The notes: generated by a model not told the origin, from the sequence alone. DNA of 64,000 nucleotides from Dasypus novemcinctus (GCF_030445035.2 NC_092216.1:18291405-18355404), one strand, 5' to 3'; shown: positions 48,046 through 59,055, numbered from the stretch's first letter. A program made the numbers and translations.

Positions 48046-48665
48046 GGGGGATGACGAGACAGGAAGGGGCGGGTAAAGGCGAGAGGAAGCGCCTTTGTTC
48101 CCGCCGGCGGGCTCTAATCCGGGTGAGGAAGAAGCAGGAAGCACGCCATCTTGGGCAGGGGTGGAGGAAGGAGGAGGAGGTCCGCCATTCTGAGGAGCCA
48201 CAGAAACGGTTTCTGTAGGCGGCGGGGAGTGCGAGCGGGGAGGCTCGCGCTCGAGAGCTGCAGCGAGCTGGTCAGACAGAGAATTCGTGTCTCTAAGATC
48301 ATCGGGCTCATAATCATTGGGTTGTTTGATCAATTTGTCCCGGATGACTTCGGATGGTGCACCAAGGAGGCAGGCACGAACGGCCACAAGAGTAGGCAGC
48401 AGGCCAGGCGGAAAAGATCGCCTTTCATGCTCTATGGCAGAGGTAACTCGATCTATTAGCCGTGAGTACATGTCCGGGCTCCAGAGGTGGCAGGTGGCGA
48501 GCCACGGATTGAAGGGGAGTAGTAAGTCCCAATATTTTTGGAGCTGTTTCAGGGAAACGCGAACCCCATTGGTATCAAGCAGGGCGGCTAAAAGCCGAAC
48601 CTGAAGGGTATGGTGTGAAGAGAGGGAGGTGCCCATAGTGGGAGAAGAAAAGACGGCGACGGGGT

Positions 48666-48677
48666 CCCTACCTGGAG
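48666..48677 (-). promoter_or_regulatory. Likely major splice donor in the leader
   Basis: Minus-strand CCAG/GTAGGG with the cut between 48672 and 48671, placed between the primer site and the gag start, where retroviruses keep the donor for env mRNA. Consensus match only. Confidence 0.6.
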
Positions 48678-48747
48678 AGCTGAAATGGTCGCCAGTAGAC
48701 AACAGCAACAGCAGACAACAGGGGCCGTAAGGCGGTGGAAGGAAAGG

Positions 48748-48765
48748 ATCCCGGACGAGCCCCCA
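48748..48765 (-). other. Primer binding site, tRNA-Pro type
   Basis: On the minus strand TGGGGGCTCGTCCGGGAT, a perfect match to the well-known tRNA-Pro site of murine leukaemia-type viruses, two bases after the 5' LTR. Class II proviruses normally use Lys or other tRNAs, so this is unusual. Confidence 0.95.
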
Positions 48766-48767
48766 AG

Positions 48768-49163
48768 TGTGGGCTCGCTGGCAGTGATTAGCGGCCCACG
48801 AGGTCCGGGCAGCCTTCCACGGCTCGGCGGGAAGCCCGTAGGCCAGCGCGTAGGCCTAGGTTCTCCAGGCGTGGGGGACGCGTGGTAAAAACCACGGAGA
48901 CAGCCTGAGCGCAGGAACAAGTCTGTCTTTATTGCAGAAATACACTTGGTTATATAGGGTTGGGTAGAGGGAGGGGCAGGAGCTGGGGCGGATTAACTAC
49001 GGGGCGGTAGTGGATAGGCGGAGTTGTGCAGGCGGCTATGAGGTAGGCAGTAGCTAGGGAAGGAGGCAGATTATATATTGGCAACGTGGGCGGGACTGGC
49101 GGGAAGGACAGCAACGGCTGGAGGAAGGAGATAACAAAGGCTGGAGGAAGGGATGCAGCAACA
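48768..49163 (-). repeat. 5' LTR of the large provirus
   Basis: Minus-strand TG...CA ends. U3 is GC- and pyrimidine-rich with a first TATATAAT-like stretch (near 49073). The likely TATA box is TATATAACC at 48948-48956. The AATAAA signal at 48928-48933 lies about 15 bases after it, so R appears short and carries the polyadenylation signal as in several gammaretroviruses. U5 ends at GCCCACA, two bases before the primer site. Confidence 0.95.
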
Positions 49164-49659
49164 CTCTATTTGATGGCATTAGTCCTCCCCAGGATGTGGG
49201 TCCACCCATACACTCACTACTTGGGTCTCTACCCAATGGTACCACCCACTCTGGCAAAATGAGCATTCAGACATTCCCGAGGAGCCCGTCCCGCATCAGA
49301 CCATCCCCCCCTGAGCATCCTAAACAGGTAACCCTCTTAATTATAATTTGATACGATTTTCTCAGCATTTTACTCTCAACCAACACCTGACGCTCTCCTA
49401 TGTTCGTATGCTACCCTTCCCTCCCCCCACTTTTTGGGCAATATTACCCATCCGCCCGTCCCCAGCCCCCCTGAAACCCGCAAAGCCCCACCCAAAGGCA
49501 ACCCCGTGCCCCCATTTTATCTCTTCTTTGTGTTTATACTTACTGCCAGCTCATCATAAATTCCACCCCTGCAGACGTCGGCTCACATCCTTCCTCCACC
49601 CCCCGATTTCCTGTAAGCCTATCGTTCAGTCTCTAGCTCTCTGAGGCAGCTTGCTTATT

Positions 49660-52600
49660 TCATATCATTGAGGTCATGTAGTATTTGTCCTTCAATGCCT
49701 GGGTTGCTTCACTCAACATAAGGTTCTCAAGATTCATCCATGTTATCACGTGTGTTTGTAGTATATTTGTTCTTACAGCCGAGTAGTATTCCATTGTATG
49801 TATATTCCACATTTTATTGATCCACTCATCTGTTGATGGGCATTTGTGTTGATTCCAACTTTTGGCAATAGTGAACAATGCTGCTATGAACATTGGGGTA
49901 CATATATCGGTTTGTGTCCTTGTTTTCAGTTCTGCTGGGTATATACCCAGCAGTGGTATTGCTGGGTCATATGGCAAATCTATGGTTAGTTTTTTGAGAA
50001 CCCACCAAACTGTCCTCCAGAATGGTTGGATCCTTCTGCATTCCCACCAGCAGTGGATGAGTGTTCCCATTTCTTCACATCCTCTCCAGCATTTGTATTC
50101 TTCTGTTTTTTTCATAGCTGCCAATCTTATGGGAGTAAGATGGTATCTCATTGTAGTTTTGATTTGCATTTCCCTGATAGCTAGAGATTTGGAGCATTTT
50201 TTCATATGCTTTTTAGCCATTTGTACTTCTTCTTTGGAGAAGTGTCTGTTTAAATCTTTTTCCCATTTTTGAAATGGGTTGTTTATCTTTTTATTTTCAA
50301 GATATAGGTGTTCTTTATATATGCAAGTTATAACTCTCTTATCAGATATATGGTTGCCAAATATTTTCTCCCAATGTGTGGGCTCCCTTTTTACTTTCTT
50401 GACAAACTCCTTTGAGGTGCAGAAGGCTTTAATTTTGAGGAAGGCCCATTTATCTATTAGTTCCTTTGCTGCTTGTGCTTTTGGTGTGATATTCATGAAT
50501 CCATTTCCTATTACAAGGTCCTGTAGATGTTTCCCTACACTGCTTTCCAAGGTTTTTATGGTCTTGGCTCTTATATTTAGGTCTTTGATCCATCTTGAGT
50601 TGATCTTTGTATAAGGTGTGAGATGGTAATCCTCTTTCATTCTTCTACATATGGCTATCCAGTTCTCCAGGCACCATTTGTTGAATAGGCCACTCTCTCC
50701 CAGTTGAGAGGGTTTGGTGGCTTTATCGAATATTATATGGCTATATATGTGAGGTTCTATATCAGAGCTTTCAATTCAATTCCATTGGTCTGTGTGTCTC
50801 TCCTTATGCCAATACCATGCTGTTTTCACTACTGTAGCTTTGTAGTATGTTTTGAAGTCAGGTAGTGTGATTCCTCCGATTAAGTTTTTCTTTTTCAATA
50901 TGTCTTTGGCTCTTCGGGTTCTCTTTCCTTTCCAAATAAATTTCATAGTGATTTTTTCTAGTTCCTTAAAGAAGGTTGTGTTGATTTTTATTGGGATTGC
51001 ATTGAATGTGTAGATCAGTTTTGGTAGGATAGACATCTTAATAATATTCAGTCTTTCTATCCATGAACAAGGAATATTCTTCCATTTATATAGGTCTTCT
51101 TTGATTTCCTTGAACAGTCTTGTATAGTTCTCAGTGTATAAGTTTTTACATCTTTAGTTAAATTTATTCCTAAGTATTTGATTTTTTTATTTACTATTGT
51201 GAATGGTATTTGTTTCTTGATTTCCTCCTGATCTTGCTCATTATTGGTGTACAGAAATGCTACTGATTTTTGCACATTGATCTTATAACCTGTGACTTTA
51301 CTAAACTCATTTATGAGTTCTAGAAGCTTTGTTTTAGATCTCTCAGGGTTTTCTATGTATAGGATCATGTCATCTGAAAATAATGAAATTTTGACTTCTT
51401 CCTTTCCAATTTGAATGCCTTTTATTTCTGGTTCTTCCCTCAGTGCTTGAGCAAGTACTTCTAAGACAATGTTAAATAGGAGCAGAGACAATGGGCATCC
51501 TTGTCTTGTTCGAGTTTAGAGGGAAGGATTTTAGGATTTCTCCATTGTAAACAATGTTGGCTTTAGGTTTTTCATATATACTCTTTATCATGTTCAAAAA
51601 ATTTCCTTGTATTCCAATCTTTTGGAGTGTTTTTATCAAGAAAGAGTGCTGTATTTTGTCAAATGCTTTTTCTGCATCTATAGATATACTCATGTGATTT
51701 TTTTCCTTCAATCTGTTTATATGGTGTATTACGTTGATTGATTTTCTTATGTTGAACCATCTTTGCATACCTGGAATAAATCTCACTTGGTTGTGGTGTA
51801 TAATTCATTTAATGTGTTGTTGAATATGATTAGCAAGTATTTTGTTAAGTATTTTTGCGTCTAGGTTCATTAGAGAAATTGGTCTATAATTTTCCTTTCT
51901 TGTGATATCTTTGTTTGGCTTTGATACTAGGGTAATGTTGGCATCATAGAAGGAGTTTGGCAATGTTCCTTCTGTTTCAATTTTTTGGAATATTTTCAGC
52001 AAGATTGGTGTTAGTTCTTTCCGGAATGTTTTGTAGAATTCACCTGTGAAGTAGTCTGGCCCTGGGCTCTTCTTAGTTGGGAGATTTTTAATGACTGATT
52101 CTATCTCTCTGCTTGTGATTGGTTTGTTAAGATCATCAATTTCTTCTTTCATCAATATGGGTTGTTTATGTGTTCCTAGGAATTTGTCCATTTCCTCTAA
52201 ATTGTCATTTTTGTTGGAATATAGTTTTTCAAAGCACCCTCTTATGATAGTCATTATTTCTGTGGGGTCAGTGGTGATATTGCCTTTCTCATTTCTTATT
52301 TTGTGTATTTGCATCTTCCCTCTTTTTTTCTCTGTTAGTCTCGGTAAAGGTTTGTCAATTTTGTTGATCTTAAAAAACCAGCTCTTGGTCTTGTTTATCT
52401 TTTCAAGTGCTTTCTTATTTTCTATTTCATTTAGTTCTGCTCTTATCTTTGTTATTTACTTCCTTCTTCTTCCTGTTGGGTTACTTTGTGGTTGTTTTTC
52501 TAATTCCTTCAAATGTGCAGTTAGTTCTTCAATTTTTGCTTTTTCTTCTTTTTTGATATATGAATTTATGGCTATAAATTTCCCTCTCAGTACTGCTTTT

Positions 52601-53472
52601 GCTGCATCCCATAAATTTTGGTATGTTGTGTTATCATTATCATTTGTTTCAAGGTAGTCAATGATTTCTTTTGAGATTTCCTCTTTGACCCACTGTTTTT
52701 CTAAGAGTGTGCTGTTTAATTTCCAAATCGTGGTGTGAAACCTGGGAATCTGTCCCTTGCAAATTTCCAGCTTGACTCCACTGTGGTCAGAGATATTGTT
52801 TTGTATGATTTTAATCTTTCTGAATTCATTCGGCCTTTCTTTGTGGCCTAGCATATGGTCTATCTTGGAGAATGATCCATGTGCACTTGAGAAAAATATA
52901 TATCCTGCTGTGTTTGGGTGTAATGACCTATATATGTCTATTAGATCGAGCTCCTCTAATATACTATTCAAATGTTTTGTTTCTTTAGTGATTCTCTTTT
53001 GAGATGTTCTGTCCAAGGGAGATAGTGGTGTATTAAAGTCCCCCACTATAATTGTAGATGCATCTATTGTTTCACTTAGTTTTTCCAGCGTTTGCCTCAT
53101 GTATTTAGAAGCACCCTTGTTGGGAGCATAAATATTTATGATCGTTCGATCTTCTTGACAGATTTTCCCTTTCACTAAAATGTAGTATCCTTCTTTGTCT
53201 CTCACAATTGTTTCACATTTAAAGTCTATATTGTCTGATATTAATATAGCTACTCCTGCCTTTTTTTGGTTATTGTTTGCTTGTATGATTGTTTTCCAGC
53301 CATTCACTTTCAAGCTCCATGCATCTCTGGGTCTAAGATGTGTCTCTTGTAGACAGCATACAGATGGGTCATATTTCCTTATCCAATGTCCCAGTCTGAA
53401 TCTTTTCATAGGTGAGTTTAATCCATTGACATTCAGTGTTATTACTTTCAAGGAATTATTTGTGTTAGCCAT
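49660..53472 (-). pseudogene. L1 ORF2p (endonuclease-reverse transcriptase), degenerate
   Basis: Starts at ATG 53472 ([19 protein letters not shown]). The first ~240 residues are the APE-type endonuclease, with [18 protein letters not shown] and [12 protein letters not shown] motifs. The reverse transcriptase follows, with [17 protein letters not shown], the [13 protein letters not shown] block and [12 protein letters not shown], where FADD is usual. The C-terminus has AIPLLGIYPAELKT and a Cys-rich segment (CWRGCEEMGTLIHCWWEC), ending at 49660. ORF2p nicks target DNA and copies L1 RNA in place. Stops and one frame excursion (about 51057-51491) interrupt it near 52456, 51805 and 50776, so it is dead. 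Confidence 0.95.
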
Positions 53473-53702
53473 ATTTTGATTGGATTTGTGTTTGTCATAT
53501 TTTGTTTGTATTTTTTTTCCTTCTATTTTTGTCTTTTTTTGTTGCTCTTATACTCTCCTCCAACTCTGCCTGTCCTGTTTTTTCTTTCTTCCTTAGAACT
53601 CCCTTTAGAATTTCTTGAAGGGGAGGTTTCTTGTTGGTATACTCTTTCAGTTTCTGTTTATCTGTGAATATTTTGAACTCTCCATCATGTTTGAATGCTA
53701 GT

Positions 53703-54328
53703 TTAGCTTGATAGAGTATTCTTGGTTGGAAATTTTTTTTCCTTTAGTACCTTGACTATATCATACCACTGCCTTCTTGCCTCCATGGTTTCAGATGAGA
53801 AATCAGCATTTAATCTTATGGATCTTCCCTTGTATGTGATGGTTTTCTTTTCTCTTGCTGCTTTTAGAATTTTCTCTTTGTCTTGAGCATTGGATAATTT
53901 GACAAGTATATGTCTTGGGGTTGGCCTGTTGGGGTTTATGACCAGTGGAGTGCGCTGTGCTTCTTGGATATGTACATCTGTCTCTTTCAGTAGATTTGAG
54001 AAGTTTTCAGCCATTATTTCCTGCAACACTCCTTCTGACCCCTTTCCCTTCTCTTCTCCTTCTGGAATGCCTATAATACGTATGTTTGAGCATTTTGCAT
54101 TGTCATTCAGGTCCCTAAATCCTAGCTGGATTTTTTCTATCTTTTTATCAACCCCTTCTACTATCTGTTTGATTTCTGATTACTATCTTCCACATCACTG
54201 ATTCTCTTCTCTGCCTCTTCTAGTCTGCTGATATTTGCTGCAAGTGTATTTTTGATTTCTTGAACTGTGGTGTTCATTCCCATCATATCTGTTATCTTTT
54301 TGCATATGTCTGCAATTTCTCCTCCAAG
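53703..54328 (-). pseudogene. L1 ORF1p, C-terminal part
   Basis: From about 54029 to 53703 the frame is open and contains VHIQEAQRTPLVINPNRPTP, then RHILVKLSNAQDKEKILKAA and the MEARRQWYDIVKVLKEKKFP end, the RNA-binding CTD of ORF1p. Upstream to 54328 a coiled-coil-like but broken region remains. The gap to ORF2 is about 230 bases. The N-terminus is lost by 5' truncation. Confidence 0.88.
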
Positions 54329-54343
54329 TGCTATTGAACTTTA

Positions 54344-55041
54344 AAGGGACAATTAATTCCTATGATACTAAAACTGACCAAGGCCATATAAAAAAGAAGG
54401 AATATGTGTATTAAATATTATAAAGGTAGATTAACTCTGATACTAAAATTTGAGAAAGATCAGAAAGCAAGAAAATTATGTGCATATATATGTGCCTTCT
54501 TAATTACATAAATATTAATGCAAACTCTTTCTTAAGGGAAAAATTTAATCCAGCAATATATTAAGAAGTAATACCCCATGATAAAATAGTATCTATTTCA
54601 GGAATACCAGCACGATTCATGTTTTACGTACATATATATTTCCATATATATATATGGAAATGTGTTAATGTAATTCATGACATTATTATGTAAAGTGAAA
54701 GAAATAATTTCACTATTTCAATAAATGACACAAAGTATTTGATAAAATCCAACCATTATCACTGCTAAAATTTCTAAGTAAAATGAAAATAAACATAATA
54801 AAAATAACTTTAACCAAATGGCTAAATTTGTTCTTGACAGTAAAACACTAGGGAAATTCTACTGAAGTCAGTAAAAAGAAATGATGTCTGCTATCATTTT
54901 TATTATTAACATTAGTGTGGAAGTGCTAACCAGTACAATAATTTAAAATTTAGGAAAAGATTCAAATTTGGAAAAGTAAAATTATATTTTTTAAAGATGA
55001 GAAAGCAAAAATAATTAGTACCACTACCACAACTGCTAATA
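54344..55041. other. No gene recognised
   Basis: Very AT-rich, with a short palindromic (TA)n-like patch at 54633-54660. Nothing else was recognised. Confidence 0.45.
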
Positions 55042-55052
55042 CAACTAGTAGA

Positions 55053-55471
55053 GGAAAGCAGACTTGGCCCAGCAGTTAGGGCATCCATCTACCACATGGG
55101 AGGTCCACGGTTCAAACCCCGGACCTCCTTGACCTGTGTGGAGCTGGCCCACACACAGTGCTGATGTGTGCAAGGAGTGCCGTACCACAGAGGGGTGTCC
55201 CCTGCATAGGGGAGCCCCACGCTCAAGGAGTGCGCCCGTAAGGAGAGCCGCCCAGTGTGAAAGGAAGTGCAGCCTGCCCAGGAATGGCACCACACACACG
55301 GAGAGCTGATACAAGATGACACAACAAAAAGAAACACAGATTTCCATGCCACTGACAACAACAGAAGCGGACAAAGAGGAACATGCAGCAAATAGACACA
55401 GAGAACAGACAACCGGGGCTGGGTGGGGTGAGGAGAGAAATAAAATAAATAAATAAATCTTTAAAAAAAAC
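55053..55471 (+). mobile_element. tRNA-derived SINE (DAS-SINE type), full length
   Basis: Head CAGACTTGGCCCAGCAGTTA (A box), GGTTCAAACCC (B box), full body with ACAACAGAAGCGGACAAAG, and AAATAAATAAATCTTTAAAA tail. TSD CAACTAGTAGA at 55042-55052 and 55472-55482. Confidence 0.96.
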
Positions 55472-55482
55472 CAACTAGTAGA

Positions 55483-55843
55483 AACCATAAGCTTGCTAAT
55501 TAAGGCATCCAGTTACAAAATCAATACACATGAAAATAACATTTCTATATTGGAATCATACCGAATGTATAACAGAATTTCAAAAATTCCATTTACAATA
55601 GCACAAACTATTATCAACATTCAAAATCTCAAGTTACAGTGATACCATGAGTACTTCCTAAGGAATTTATTAGTGAAAAACATTCAGACAACAGAAATCA
55701 CTAGAGACATTAACCTAAGAAAAGTGGTTATCAATAATTACAGATTAACTTCTAAAATTGAAACAACATATGAGTTAAAAAGGGAGAGAAGAGTGCAACT
55801 GCCATGTATGATCCAACAATGTAGCTATGATACTACTATTAAC
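55483..55843. other. No gene recognised
   Basis: AT-rich spacer between two SINEs, nothing recognised. Confidence 0.4.
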
Positions 55844-55855
55844 AAATGTGAGAGA

Positions 55856-56264
55856 GGTGGCGGACTTGGCCCAGTAGTTAGGGCATCCATCTACCACATG
55901 GGAGGTCCGTGGTTCGATGCCCGGGCCTCCTTGACCCGTGTGGAGCTGGCCCAGGTGCAGTGCTGTTGGGCGCAAGGAGTACCCTGCCACGCAGGTGTGA
56001 CCCCCGTGTAGGGGATCCCCATGTGCAAGGAGTGCGCCCCGTAAGGAGAGCCGCCCAGCGCGAAAGAAAGTGCATCCTGCCCAGGAATGGCACCACACAC
56101 ACCGAGAGCTGATACAAGATGACACAACAAAAAGAAACACAGATTCCCATGCTGCTGACAACAACAGAAGCAGACAAAGAAGACAATGCAGTAAACAGAC
56201 ACAGAGAACAGACAACAGGGGTGGGGGGGAAGGGGAGAGAAATAAATAAATACATCTTTAAAAA
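55856..56264 (+). mobile_element. tRNA-derived SINE (DAS-SINE type), full length
   Basis: Head GCGGACTTGGCCCAGTAGTT, B box GGTTCGATGCC, body and tail as in the previous copy and in the same orientation. TSD AAATGTGAGAGA at 55844-55855 and 56265-56276. Confidence 0.96.
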
Positions 56265-56276
56265 AAATGTGAGAGA

Positions 56277-57093
56277 AAGGCATAGCATAGGAAAAATAAA
56301 ATTTGTGACTATCATAATTGCTATTAGTAATGCTATATTGACACTGTATGGGATAAAAAATAGGCATAATTATGAAATATTCTGATTGTATCATCTCCTA
56401 TGTCCTTCAAAATGAACATTCTTAAAGCTGAACAAAGAAATAGAGATGTAATGTTAAATAAATCTCTGTGCTCTCATAGTCCTAAATTGCAAGGGTAGTA
56501 ATATTAATATGAAACATTTTTTTTCATATATGTCATTGAAAAGTCCTAAAACAATGACCAACCTAATGACATTCCTGCACCCAGATTTTCTTCTTGATAT
56601 ACCACTTCTTAGTTATAAAACCAGGGTTTTTTCTTTCTTTCTTTTTTTTTTTTTTTGAAATGACAGATTCCTGATTTGGGCCAGAAATTTGTGAAATGTT
56701 ACTATTACATGGTAACAATTCGGGTAACAACAAAGCTACCAAAGGGCTACCAGGGTGTTGACAAATACTCAGTCGTGAATCTGAAGGGCTTGCTCTGGTC
56801 AATTAAGGGTGAGCTAATTTGATTTTCAGTAAGGAAGTATGTTTAGACCCATGAGTTTGGGTTACATTGTGAGGAAGAGAGGAAAGCAATTCCTTACCTT
56901 AAGAACCCAGCACTATCTTGCTTCTTCTGTATGAGTAACATCATATTTGATGAGAGGACATCTCCAAGAAAGTTATCATAGCTAAAAAAAAATAAAATGA
57001 TAGAACATTATCACTTTGCAAACCTCATTGAGTTGTTAAAAGTAGCCATTGAGCATCAAGTCTGATGTACCCTAAAAGGAGTGAAAACTAGGA
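56277..57093. other. No gene recognised
   Basis: AT-rich sequence with a T-rich run at 56631-56656. Nothing recognised. Confidence 0.4.
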
Positions 57094-57105
57094 AATGTAT
57101 CTATT

Positions 57106-57457
57106 CTTTTTTTTTTAAAGATTTATTTATTTTTCTCTCCCCTCCCCGTTGTCTGCTCTCTGTGTCCATTCGCTCTTTTGTGTGTGTCATCTTGCTGTGT
57201 CAGCTCTCTGTGTGTGCGGCGCCACTCCTGGGCAGACTGTGCCTTTTTCACACGGGACAGCTCTCCTTGCCAGGCACACTCCTTGCGCATGGGGTACCCC
57301 TATGCGGGAGTGCCCCTGAATGGCATGGCACTCCTTTCACACAGCAGTACTGTGCACAGGCCAGCTTACCACATGGGTGAGGAGGCCCTGGGGATCTAAC
57401 ATTGGACCCTCCATATAGTAGATGGATGCTCTATCAGTTGAGCCATGTCAGCTTCCC
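57106..57457 (-). mobile_element. tRNA-derived SINE, diverged
   Basis: Minus-strand copy with head GGAAGCTGACATGGCTCAAC, B-box region, shortened body and AAATAAATCTTTAAAAAAAA tail. TSD AATGTATCTATT at 57094-57105 and 57458-57469. Confidence 0.92.
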
Positions 57458-57469
57458 AATGTATCTATT

Positions 57470-58104
57470 TTTCAACGAATTCAGCTCCAAATATGGTCTT
57501 GCCAACCAGCTGTCAATGTTTAAGAAATGCAGAGAATAGAATAACCTGCTTAACCACAACACAAAAATGCAGTAAGTAAAATTCATACTGTGGGAAACAC
57601 TATATTCAAACGTTCTTCTTGGAGATTTTTCAAGAGTAAAGCCCCTTTCTGAACACGTGTCAGCAAAGATGTGAAAAGATCACTGGAACACACAATAAGA
57701 GGAGAAAAACTGGGAAGGATTCTAACTATATATATATATATTTTTTCCTTTTCTAAATGGCAGGAATTTTGTGAAAAGGAAGACAAAGGAGGGATCAAAT
57801 CCGTCAAGATCTTCTAAGTGGAGGGGAGATGCCCAGAATGTCCCATGTACAGCTTACCTCTCCAGCTTTGAAGACTCAGTGCTGGAACCAGGTATCGATT
57901 TTTACCCACCATTTTCTTTGAATTTTCTGCTAGGAGTGTGTGGGAGGGCTCAGATGAAGAGGTTAACTGTGGTCAAAAGAACCAAGTTGACTCTCTGAGG
58001 GAAGTAAGAGCTCCAAGATTTTAATCTGAGTTTAGAGGACCATCTCATGCCTGAGAATAGCATTTCCCTGAGGGAGCCCTGGCACCTACAGAGGGGCTTG
58101 ATCC
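57470..58104. other. No gene recognised
   Basis: Includes a short (TA)n at 57728-57742. Nothing else recognised. Confidence 0.4.
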
Positions 58105-58118
58105 AGAAAAGCACAAAC

Positions 58119-58523
58119 AGGGAAGCAGATGTGGCTCAACTGATAGAACGTCCGCCTACCATATAGGAGGTCCAGGGTTCAATCTCAGGGCCTCCTGGCC
58201 CACATGGTGAGCTGACCCATGAGCAAGGAGTGCCATGCCATGCAGGAGTGCCCCCCACATAAGGAAGACCCACATGCAAGGAGTGTACCCCCCAAGGAGA
58301 GCCACCCCGTGCAAAAAAATTGCAGCCTTCCCAGGAGTGGTGCCGCACACAACAGAGAGCTGATGCAGCAAGATGATGCCACAAAAAGAGACACAGATTC
58401 CTGGTGCCACCAAGAATACAAGTGGACACAGAAGAACACACAGCGAATGGATACAGAGAGTAGACAACGGTGGGGGAGGGGGGAGGGAAAAATTTTTTTT
58501 AAATCTTAAAAAAAAAAGGAAAA
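58119..58523 (+). mobile_element. tRNA-derived SINE, TGGCTCAA-type subfamily
   Basis: Head GGAAGCAGATGTGGCTCAAC, B box GGTTCAATCTC, body with CCAAGAATACAAGTGGACAC and an A-rich tail. TSD AGAAAAGCACAAAC at 58105-58118 and 58524-58537. Confidence 0.95.
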
Positions 58524-58537
58524 AGAAAAGCACAAAC

Positions 58538-59055
58538 GAAATTCCTCAAATATTCATGCTCCAGAGATATTAATATTTGAATCACATTCCGTAGCAGAAA
58601 ACAGGGAGGACACATGCCAAGAAAAAGGCATTCATGCTATTTGAGTACGAGTAAAATGACCAGATGATGGGACAGTGAAGAGAATCTAGGGAAGTGTAGG
58701 ACACTATAAAAGTGTCAATGATACTGACCCCACAGGCTGTAAAAAAATTGTGTAAAAAAAATTATACACTCACAATACATTTGTTAGAATTCCTGCCTCT
58801 GGAAATCTGGAAAGTAGCAAATGGACCTAACAAATTATTGGACTCAGGCAAAGAGATCTTGCAAATGCTCTAAGTATCATCTGTCGCTCATTTGCTGCAT
58901 ACGCTATGGCAGTACAATAAAAGGGATGAATGCAGAAAGAATGGCTTGATGACCTGTATTAAAAATTAGAGGAAATACAGAAAGTTTGGAATTACAGGGT
59001 TGGGGAAAAAACATGTGTCTTATCTCTTGCCTCTTAAGTGAGAAAATGATGGAGG
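58538..59055. other. No gene recognised
   Basis: Nothing recognised. GAGG at 59052-59055 is the left TSD of the next LTR. Confidence 0.4.

Larger units (their letters stand above)
46642..48636 (-). pseudogene. gag: Provirus gag (matrix-PP region-capsid-nucleocapsid), 4 stops
   Basis: Gag is the virion structural polyprotein. I start it at ATG 48636 because of MGTSLSS, an N-myristoylation signal, and a strong start context (A at -3, G at +4); an upstream non-ATG extension exists. In order: matrix (~120 residues), a Pro-rich region with a 13-residue repeat (about SWPAPGNDVASPP), PPPY and then PSAP late motifs, capsid with WLPFTAEEIKTLRMAV, a major homology region QDPQETFPVFVARV, then two CX2CX4HX4C zinc knuckles (46876-46835 and 46773-46732), as in betaretroviruses. 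The authentic stop is TAA at 46642-46644. In-frame premature stops lie at 47224 (TAG), 47218 (TGA), 46867 (TGA, inside knuckle 1) and 46792 (TGA). Confidence 0.93.
40224..49163 (-). mobile_element. 8.94-kb recombinant-type provirus (class II gag-pro-pol, gamma-type env)
   Basis: Two 396-base LTRs (48768-49163 as 5', 40224-40619 as 3') bracket tRNA-Pro primer site, gag, pro, pol and env, all read on the minus strand. The TSD CTCTAT is perfect (40218-40223, 49164-49169). Gag-pro-pol features (two zinc knuckles, three -1 frames, YMDD, 6-base TSD) are betaretrovirus-like, while env and the primer site are gammaretrovirus-like, as in type D/RD114-like lineages for env. dUTPase is missing. The LTRs differ at 4 of 396 sites, so it is recent. 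In-frame stops in gag, pro and pol and an env frameshift show that this copy cannot make infectious virus. Confidence 0.96.
37926..54328 (-). mobile_element. Long L1, 5'-truncated, with 15-base TSD and nested provirus
   Basis: The minus-strand element runs from part of ORF1 (54328) through ORF2 (53472-49660) into a 3' UTR that continues, after subtracting the provirus at 40224-49163, to the A-rich tail at 37926. The TSD TGCTATTGAACTTTA is perfect over 15 bases (37911-37925, 54329-54343). Without the provirus and its duplication the L1 is about 7.46 kb. The 3' UTR would be about 2.8 kb, much longer than the few hundred bases usual in primate L1. The 5' UTR and start of ORF1 are missing, the usual result of incomplete reverse transcription. 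Confidence 0.95.

Noticed and set aside
47739-48218. Long plus-strand open frame across the gag repeat array
   Set aside because: It is the antisense frame of 39-base repeats; any frame without a stop in one unit stays open through all units.
55053-55130. tRNA gene
   Set aside because: The A/B-box head belongs to a SINE with a long body, A tail and TSD; the same applies to the other SINE heads.
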